From the NCBI RefSeq assembly GCF_019890615.1, contig NZ_JAINVZ010000005.1, positions 1-64,000 on the forward strand: DNA of 64,000 bases, read 5' to 3'. Each line of letters starts with the position of its first letter. The first letter of the stretch is position 1. This document shows, in pieces, positions 58,769 to 64,000 of this stretch. Source of the stretch: Streptantibioticus parmotrematis. Its GTDB lineage: Bacteria > Actinomycetota > Actinomycetes > Streptomycetales > Streptomycetaceae. The notes beneath the pieces were generated by a model. It had not been told where the DNA came from and did no database searches. It saw only the letters and a list, made by a program, of their open reading frames with translations. Position numbers and translations under genes: made by a program.

Positions 58769-60292
58769 TCACCGGCCGGACAGCAGCTCGGGCACCAGCG
58801 GCCCGTCCGCGGAGTGCCGGGTGGAGATGACCTCCTTGTGCGGGTCGCCCTCCAGGATCGAGTCGATCAACTCGCCCTGATCCGCGCCCGCCGTCGCCGA
58901 CGTGATCCGCAGCGAACCCCGGTACAGGACCCGCAGTTGATCGAGCGTCAGGCCCGTGGCTGACTCCAGGCGGCCGGTCAGGGCCGCGTCGCCCTCGGCG
59001 CCGTCGAGCAGCGCGTGCACCCGCGGCGCGGCCTCGGCCAGGTCGGGCTGCTCGGCCCGCAGGTACTCCTCCAGACCCGCGCCCTTCTCGGTGAACGGCG
59101 CGTACACCATGGCCACCAACTGCTCCTCGGTGAGGCCGTAGGCGTCCAGCGCGTACGCGTCCATGGCGGCCCGCATGCGGTCGGCGGCGCCTTCGTACCG
59201 CTCGCGCATCAGCTCCACCAGCTGCGGCGGGAACTCCTTCTTGCCCATCAGCGAGATGGCGAACCGCACGTATTCGTCGAGCCCGTCCGCGTAGGTGCGG
59301 CCGTAGCGGCGTTCGCACTTCAGCGCGCGCAGGTGTGCCATGAGCGCGGGGTTGCCGCAGTCGGACTCGGTGAAGCTGAAGGCGATGTCGTCGAAGCGGA
59401 AGCCCAGGTACTCCGTCAGCAGCTCCCAGTGGTCACCGGAGGCGTAGGCGGTGTCGTCGTAGATGGAGAAGAACCGCAGGCCCTCGCGGACGTCGGTGGT
59501 GATGGCGTGGTCCGCGATCACACCGGAGGCGTCGGGGCCGTGGATGTCGGCGAAGTACGCCTGCGAGATGTTGTCCAGCGCGGCCAGGAAGCCCTTGAAG
59601 CCGGAGCGCTGGTCGCGGGGCGGCTGGAGACCGAAGCGCTTGGCGAGCCGGGACACCCACAGGTAGTAGTCGCGCTGCTCGCGCTGCGAGTCACCGGTGA
59701 TGATCAGGTCCACGCCGCCGTCGTGACCCGCCGCGAGCCCGAAGGAGTTGACCATGCTGAGGTTGCAGGCGTTGCAGAACGTGGGGCGGGCGTCGGCGGC
59801 CGTGCGGTGGCCGGTCATCAGGATGTCGACCCGGTTGCGCTCCACCACGTCCGCGTCCTGGGATACGTCCACGTCGAACGGGCGCACCCGGCGGCCGTCG
59901 ATGAGCAGCAGTTCGCAGGCAGGGTCCTCGGCCAGGCGCAGCGCGCCGTAGACGCGGTCGATGTTCTCCATCACCGCCCGCGGCATGCCCGCGTGCCGGT
60001 TGGTCGCGACCCGCATGCGGAAGGTCGTGCCGTGCAACTGGAAGAGGACCAGCTGCATGGCCCGCACGAAGGTGAGGGTGTACGAGCTGTCCTTGCCGCC
60101 GCCGTACGCGACCAGCACGACGCTGCTGCCCAGCGGCCGGTCGTCGGGCAGCGCGTCGTGCAGCCGCATCGCGCAGCGCACGGCGCCCTCGTAGTTCTGC
60201 GTGGACAGGACCGCGCGTAACTCGCGCAGCGCGTCGGCACGCAATTCGCTGATATCCGCGGAAACGCCGGAGGATGACACGGCAGAAGGCAT
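58769..60292 (-). CDS. PP-loop (N-type) ATP pyrophosphatase-like protein
   Basis: 507 aa, ATG 60292. PP-loop VAYGGGKDSSYTL at residues 62-74, the GGxDS pattern used to adenylate substrates (asparagine synthetase, tRNA thiolases, NAD synthetase). Later VDILMTGHRT and a CNAC pair (Cys173, Cys176), as in tRNA-thiolating TtcA/ThiI relatives. The C-terminal half (about 300-507) is helical and unique. No THUMP or RNA-binding domain is seen. First gene of the operon. It probably activates a carboxylate or amide for attack by ammonia, sulfur or an amine. I do not recognise a characterised orthologue. Confidence 0.82.
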   Translation of the reverse strand: MPSAVSSSGVSADISELRADALRELRAVLSTQNYEGAVRCAMRLHDALPDDRPLGSSVVLVAYGGGKDSSYTLTFVRAMQLVLFQLHGTTFRMRVATNRHAGMPRAVMENIDRVYGALRLAEDPACELLLIDGRRVRPFDVDVSQDADVVERNRVDILMTGHRTAADARPTFCNACNLSMVNSFGLAAGHDGGVDLIITGDSQREQRDYYLWVSRLAKRFGLQPPRDQRSGFKGFLAALDNISQAYFADIHGPDASGVIADHAITTDVREGLRFFSIYDDTAYASGDHWELLTEYLGFRFDDIAFSFTESDCGNPALMAHLRALKCERRYGRTYADGLDEYVRFAISLMGKKEFPPQLVELMRERYEGAADRMRAAMDAYALDAYGLTEEQLVAMVYAPFTEKGAGLEEYLRAEQPDLAEAAPRVHALLDGAEGDAALTGRLESATGLTLDQLRVLYRGSLRITSATAGADQGELIDSILEGDPHKEVISTRHSADGPLVPELLSGR

Positions 60293-60735
60293 GGTGGGGT
60301 GTCCCTTTCGGAAAAGCGGAACGACTGGTTTCTGGTTTCTGGTGTCTCGGCGTCCGTCACGCACGGACGCCGGAGATCCGTGTCGTCGCGGACACGGCGG
60401 ACGGTGCCGCGCTTTCGGCAGCCCGCCCGTCAAAAAACGGAACGGTCCCTGCGGTTCGTCGGCCGACGACGCACCGGGGAACTGCCGCTGCGGCTGATCA
60501 ACTGCGAAAAGACGTCACAAGAACGCGGACCGGTCCACGGCAGGCGGGACTATCCGCGACAACACGCGAAGCGTCGGTCGCGAGGAAAAGACATGTGCGA
60601 TGCGGCCCCCCGTCGAGATTCCCCCGGCCCCGCTTACCAACCCGGGGCTCGCGCTTCAATCTCCAGGAGGTTGCGGGACGGTGTCAACAGCCCGGCGTGG
60701 TTTGGCTGATACCCGGTTGGCCGAATGCGGGCGGT
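60293..60735. other. Promoter region of the PP-loop operon
   Basis: 443 bp between the operon start and the 3' end of the LysR gene. No gene or RNA recognised. A short direct repeat (tttctggtttctgg) is at 60328-60342. The long spacer suggests regulated transcription of the operon. Confidence 0.4.
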
Positions 60736-61680
60736 TCACCGATCGCCCGGTTTTCCGGTTCCGGGAACGCCATCGGGGACGGTCGCGGCATCCCAATGGC
60801 GACGCAAAGCGTCGAGTACCGCGCGCACGGCGGGCCGCCGTTCCGCTTGACCGCGCCACGTCGCGGACACCTGACGCGACGGCGCCGGGCGCATCGGCAC
60901 CGCGCGGACCCCGGCGGGCAGCGCCCGGCGGCCGAGCCGAGGCAGCACCGTCACTCCCAACCCGGCCGCGAGCAGCGCCACTTGCGACTCGTGCTCCTCC
61001 ACCTGATAGGCGATGTCGGGCCGTGCGCCGCAGCGGGCGAAGGTACGGGTCAGCCACTCGTGGCACATCGCGCCGGGGCCCTGGCTGATCCACCGCTCAC
61101 CCAACAGGTCCGACGGCGTCAGCGTCTCCCGGCCGGCCAGCGGATGCCCGGCGGGCAGCACCACGTCGGCGACGTCCTCCCCGAGCGGCGAGGCCGACAG
61201 GGAGCCGGGCAGCACCAGCGGGGTGTTGTGCCAGTCGTGCACCACCGCGACGTCCGCCTCGCCCCTGACCACCTGGGCGGTCGAGCGGTTGGGGTCCAAC
61301 TCGACCAGACGGCAGTCGAGTTCGGCGTACCGCCCGGACAGCTCCGCGACGGCGGCGGCGACGAAACCACGGCACGCCGTGGGGAACGCCGCCAGCACCA
61401 GTCGGCCGGTCGGCACGCCCCGGCTGTCCTCCAGCTGCGCCTGCGCCCGCTCCAGGACGGCCGTGACCTGGTCGGCCGCCTCCACCAGCAGCCAGGCGGC
61501 GGGCGTCAACTCCGCACCACTGCCCTTGCGTTCCAGCAGTTCGGCGCGGACCTCACGTTCCAGCTTGGCGATCTGCTGGGAGACGGCCGAGGGGGTGTAG
61601 CCCAGGGCGACGGCGGCGCGGGCCATGGAGCCGTGCTCGGCGATGGCTTTGAGGGCGCTGAGCCGGCTGAGATCGAGCAT
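60736..61680 (-). CDS. LysR family transcriptional regulator
   Basis: 314 aa, ATG 61680. N-terminal winged HTH: LDLSRLSALKAIAEHGSMARAA, ALGYTPSAVSQQIAKLEREV. Effector domain with GRLVLAAFPTACRGFVAAAVAEL and LDPNRSTAQVVRGEADVAVVHD. Divergent from the EamA transporter gene with about 100 bp between, the classical layout of a LysR that controls an exporter. Confidence 0.92.
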   Translation of the reverse strand: MLDLSRLSALKAIAEHGSMARAAVALGYTPSAVSQQIAKLEREVRAELLERKGSGAELTPAAWLLVEAADQVTAVLERAQAQLEDSRGVPTGRLVLAAFPTACRGFVAAAVAELSGRYAELDCRLVELDPNRSTAQVVRGEADVAVVHDWHNTPLVLPGSLSASPLGEDVADVVLPAGHPLAGRETLTPSDLLGERWISQGPGAMCHEWLTRTFARCGARPDIAYQVEEHESQVALLAAGLGVTVLPRLGRRALPAGVRAVPMRPAPSRQVSATWRGQAERRPAVRAVLDALRRHWDAATVPDGVPGTGKPGDR

Positions 61681-61784
61681 GAAGCCATGCTAATCCCCAC
61701 CCTTCAGGGATGGTCGCTGGCCGGGGCGACCCCGATGTTGATTTCATGGTCCACGCATGTGAAGCGCGCTCAGGAAGGTCCCGT

Positions 61785-62732
61785 ATGAAGCCCGCCCATG
61801 TCGCTCTCGCTGTTGTGGTGGCTGCCGTCTGGGGCGTGAACTTCGTCGTCATCGACGTGGGGCTGAGCGACTTTCCCCCGCTGCTGTTCTCGGCGGTGCG
61901 CTTCACCCTCGCCGCGGTTCCCGCGGTGTTCTTCGTGGGGCGGCCCCGGGTGGCCTGGCGCTGGGTGATCGCGGTCGGAATCGCGCTCGGCGTGCTGAAG
62001 TTCGGATTCCTGTTCATGGGAATGGACTCGGGAATGCCGTCCGGAATGGCCTCCCTGGTGCTCCAGGGCCAGGCGGTGTTCACCGTGCTGTTCGCCGCGG
62101 TGCTGCTGCGCGAGAAGCCGCGCAAGGTACAGGTCGCCGGAATGCTGCTGGCGACCGCCGGAATCGTGGTGGCCGGAACGGATTCCGGGGCGGCGGGACC
62201 GCTCGGCCCGTTCCTCATGGTGGTCGGCGCCGCCGCGTTCTGGGGCGTGTCCAACATCGCGATGCGCAAGGCGAGTCCGCCGGACATGTTCCGCTTCATG
62301 GTCTGGGTGAGCGTCGTCCCGCCCATTCCGCTGGCGCTGATCTCCGTTCCGTACGAGGGCTGGCACAAGGACATCACCGCGCTGCGCGACATCTCCTGGG
62401 GCGGTGCGGGCGCCGCCCTGTACGTGGCGTGGGGTGCGACGCTCTTCGGATTCGGCGTGTGGGGTTTCCTGCTGCGCACCTACGACTCGCCGACCGTGGC
62501 CCCGTTCTCGCTCCTCGTACCGGTCTTCGGGCTCGCCGCCGCGTGGGTCTTCCAGGGCGAGCGGATGACGCTGACGACGTCGTTCGCCGCCGCGCTGGTG
62601 GTCGTGGGCATCGCCATCGGCATGCTGCGCCCCGGCAGCGTGCCGTTCCTGCGGCGCGGAGCACCGTTGCCCGCCGTGGCGCCCGCGGACGCCGACCCGA
62701 TGCCCGCCGCCGAGGACACGCCGGTCGCCTGA
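61785..62732 (+). CDS. EamA/DMT superfamily transporter
   Basis: 315 aa, ATG 61785 with GGAAGG at 6-nt spacing. Ten transmembrane helices in two EamA repeats: AHVALAVVVAAVWGVNFVVIDVGL opens the first, FLMVVGAAAFWGVSNIAMRKA the second. The C-terminal tail is Pro/Ala-rich. It exports small metabolites or amino acids. The substrate is probably the LysR inducer. The nearby PP-loop operon makes it a candidate exporter of that product, as inference. Confidence 0.9.
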   Translation: MKPAHVALAVVVAAVWGVNFVVIDVGLSDFPPLLFSAVRFTLAAVPAVFFVGRPRVAWRWVIAVGIALGVLKFGFLFMGMDSGMPSGMASLVLQGQAVFTVLFAAVLLREKPRKVQVAGMLLATAGIVVAGTDSGAAGPLGPFLMVVGAAAFWGVSNIAMRKASPPDMFRFMVWVSVVPPIPLALISVPYEGWHKDITALRDISWGGAGAALYVAWGATLFGFGVWGFLLRTYDSPTVAPFSLLVPVFGLAAAWVFQGERMTLTTSFAAALVVVGIAIGMLRPGSVPFLRRGAPLPAVAPADADPMPAAEDTPVA

Positions 62733-62941
62733 GGGCGCGCCGGCCGTCCAAGGGCGCGCCGGCTGGCCGAGGTACGCGGCACACGTCGCCCTCCGGCCTG
62801 CCCGCAGCCGTACCGCAACACTCGTGTGACCCTTTGGGGTGGGATCTTCCCGGAGACCCGCGCCGTGCCATCTTCTCGTGCATCGTGGGTAGGCGGCCGC
62901 GTGTCCCAAGCTGCCCCTGTCCACAGGAGGTTGGAGTCCCC

Positions 62942-63901
62942 ATGCCGATGAAGGCCCGTCCGCCCCAACGTCTGCGCCACGGCTGCGCGGTCGCACTGAC
63001 CTCGGGCGCCGTCCTGGTCAGCGGGACGCTCGCCACCACGGCGCAGGCCGCGCCGACACGAGCGATGCCGACCCGGACCGCTCCGGTGAAGGCCGCGGTG
63101 GCGAGGACCGCGACCGTGAAAGCGCCCTCCATCGTGGCGAAGGGCGGCTACGTGATGAACGACGCCGCGGGCCGCGCCCTGTTCGCCAAGGCCGCCGACA
63201 CCGCTCGCTCCACCGGTTCCACCACGAAGATCATGACGGCCCGGGTGGTGCTCGCCAGCAAGAACCTCGACCTGAACGCCAAGGTGACGGTCCAGAAGGC
63301 CTACAGCGACTACATCGTCGCCAAGAACGCCTCGTCCGCCCATCTGATCGTCGGCGACAAGGTCACCGTCCGCCAACTGCTGTACGGCATGCTGCTGCCC
63401 TCGGGCTGCGACGCCGCCTACGCCCTCGCCGACACCTTCGGCAGCGGCACCACGCGGGCCGCGCGCGTGGCGTCGTTCATCGCGAAGATGAACGCCACGG
63501 CCAAGAGCCTCGGACTGCGCGACACCCACTTCGACTCGTTCGACGGCATAGGCAACGGCGCCAACTACTCCACGCCGCACGACCTGTCCGTCCTCGCGGC
63601 GAGTGCGATGCGCTACAGCACGTTCCGCTCCATCGTGGACACCAAGTCGACCCGGCAGACGGTCACCACGGAGTCGGGCGGCTACCGCTACATGGACTGG
63701 AGCAACACCGACAACCTGCTCACCGCCTACCCCGGCACCATCGGCGTCAAGACCGGCTCGGGTCCCGAAGCCGGGTACTGCCTGGTCTTCGCGGCCGTAC
63801 GCAACGGCAAGACGCTGATCGGTTCGGTGCTCGACTCCACCACGGAAGCCACCCGCACCACCGACGCGGAAAAGCTGCTCAACTACGGCTTCAGCCGCTA
63901 G
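62942..63901 (+). CDS. D-alanyl-D-alanine carboxypeptidase (S11, PBP5/6 type)
   Basis: 319 aa, ATG 62942. The signal peptide ends near AQA (residue 36). An Ala/Thr/Arg-rich low-complexity stretch (38-62) follows. The SxxK motif is Ser93-T-T-Lys96; the SxN position reads PSGCDAAYALA (Ser-Gly-Cys, common in streptomycetes); KTG is GVKTGSG. No C-terminal membrane anchor, so secreted or wall-bound. It trims D-Ala from peptidoglycan pentapeptides and so limits cross-linking. A strong terminator follows. Confidence 0.93.
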   Translation: MPMKARPPQRLRHGCAVALTSGAVLVSGTLATTAQAAPTRAMPTRTAPVKAAVARTATVKAPSIVAKGGYVMNDAAGRALFAKAADTARSTGSTTKIMTARVVLASKNLDLNAKVTVQKAYSDYIVAKNASSAHLIVGDKVTVRQLLYGMLLPSGCDAAYALADTFGSGTTRAARVASFIAKMNATAKSLGLRDTHFDSFDGIGNGANYSTPHDLSVLAASAMRYSTFRSIVDTKSTRQTVTTESGGYRYMDWSNTDNLLTAYPGTIGVKTGSGPEAGYCLVFAAVRNGKTLIGSVLDSTTEATRTTDAEKLLNYGFSR

Positions 63902-63912
63902 GACAACACACC

Positions 63913-63951
63913 GTGCGCCCGGTCGCCGCGAACGCGGACGACCGGGCGCAC
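63913..63951. terminator. Bidirectional terminator, 13-bp stem with inner stem
   Basis: GTGCGCCCGGTCG (63913-63925) pairs exactly with CGACCGGGCGCAC (63939-63951), and CCGCG-AA-CGCGG forms the top. It lies between the carboxypeptidase gene and the next, convergent gene. Confidence 0.85.
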
Positions 63952-63973
63952 AGTCATGTGTCTGCGCGGGTTG

Positions 63974-64000
63974 TCAGCCCGCGCGAGCGAAGGCGCCCGG
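63974..64000 (-). CDS. C-terminal end of a minus-strand gene (partial)
   Basis: The last eight codons and stop (PGAFARAG) of a gene that enters from the right. The frame is inferred from the common streptomycete ending and the bidirectional terminator next to it. Nothing can be said about function. Confidence 0.35.
   Translation of the reverse strand, partial: PGAFARAG

Noticed and set aside
60293-60735. Extra gene before the PP-loop operon
   Set aside because: Open frames there lack starts with ribosome sites and show no family sequence. The gap is better explained as a promoter region.

Overview
High-GC actinobacterial DNA, most like a Streptomyces-type (Streptomycetaceae) chromosome. Evidence: strong G/C third-position bias, many GTG starts, GTGA/ATGA gene overlaps, long GC-rich terminator hairpins, a large exported hydrolase set, LCP, LtrA and MbtH families, and a TetR gene that appears to be leaderless. 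No rRNA, tRNA or CRISPR array was seen.

Layout. 1-5.7 kb: start of an LCP cell-wall gene, then a divergent lipid cluster (diacylglycerol kinase and AGPS-like flavoprotein on minus; TetR and glpD on plus) arranged as in M. tuberculosis Rv2249c-Rv2252. 6-15.5 kb: a secreted S53 peptidase, an unknown exported protein, a small His/Trp-rich exported protein, formamidase-like hydrolase, geranylgeranyl-reductase-type flavoprotein, a Pmp3-type peptide, two methyltransferases, pyrophosphatase and a threonine-dehydratase-type enzyme. 15.5-18.3 kb: an M-box magnesium riboswitch, a 24-codon leader ORF, an Nramp-related transporter with non-canonical metal-site motifs, and an MgtC-type protein. 18.4-24 kb: a hydrolase, a P450 lacking its I-helix and ExxR region, a frameshifted hydrolase, then a neprosin-type protein and an XRE-TPR regulator divergent around a perfect palindrome.

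23.9-29.3 kb holds a complete, tightly coupled STM4015-4014-4013-4012-4011 operon (LRR protein, ATP-grasp, alkaline-phosphatase-fold hydrolase, two radical SAM enzymes), a conserved system without a known function. 29.9-35.5 kb is a damaged region: an NRPS remnant and an MbtH gene separated by an IS701 fragment and a 4.0-kb element bounded by IS5-type inverted repeats. That element carries AraC, alpha/beta hydrolase and tautomerase-NTF2 genes, plus an IS3 tail that is itself split by a 497-bp IS30 remnant.

36-50 kb: a methyltransferase, a trypsin-like protease, a membrane protein with a NarL-type two-component system, an FprB-type ferredoxin reductase next to an AurF-like diiron oxygenase and its TetR, and exported M14, GH18 and LysM/lytic-transglycosylase proteins. 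50-55 kb: LtrA and a tyrosine phosphatase, a second S53 peptidase, and a ketopantoate-reductase/nitrilase pair.

55.4-60.3 kb is a five-gene minus-strand operon (PP-loop ATPase, ATP-grasp ligase, class II glutamine amidotransferase, 2OG-Fe oxygenase, YbaK-type deacylase). It looks like an unassigned small-molecule pathway; a LysR/EamA exporter pair lies beside it. The window ends with a D-Ala-D-Ala carboxypeptidase and a strong bidirectional terminator. The two best candidates for an undescribed system are the STM4011-4015 operon and the PP-loop/ATP-grasp operon.
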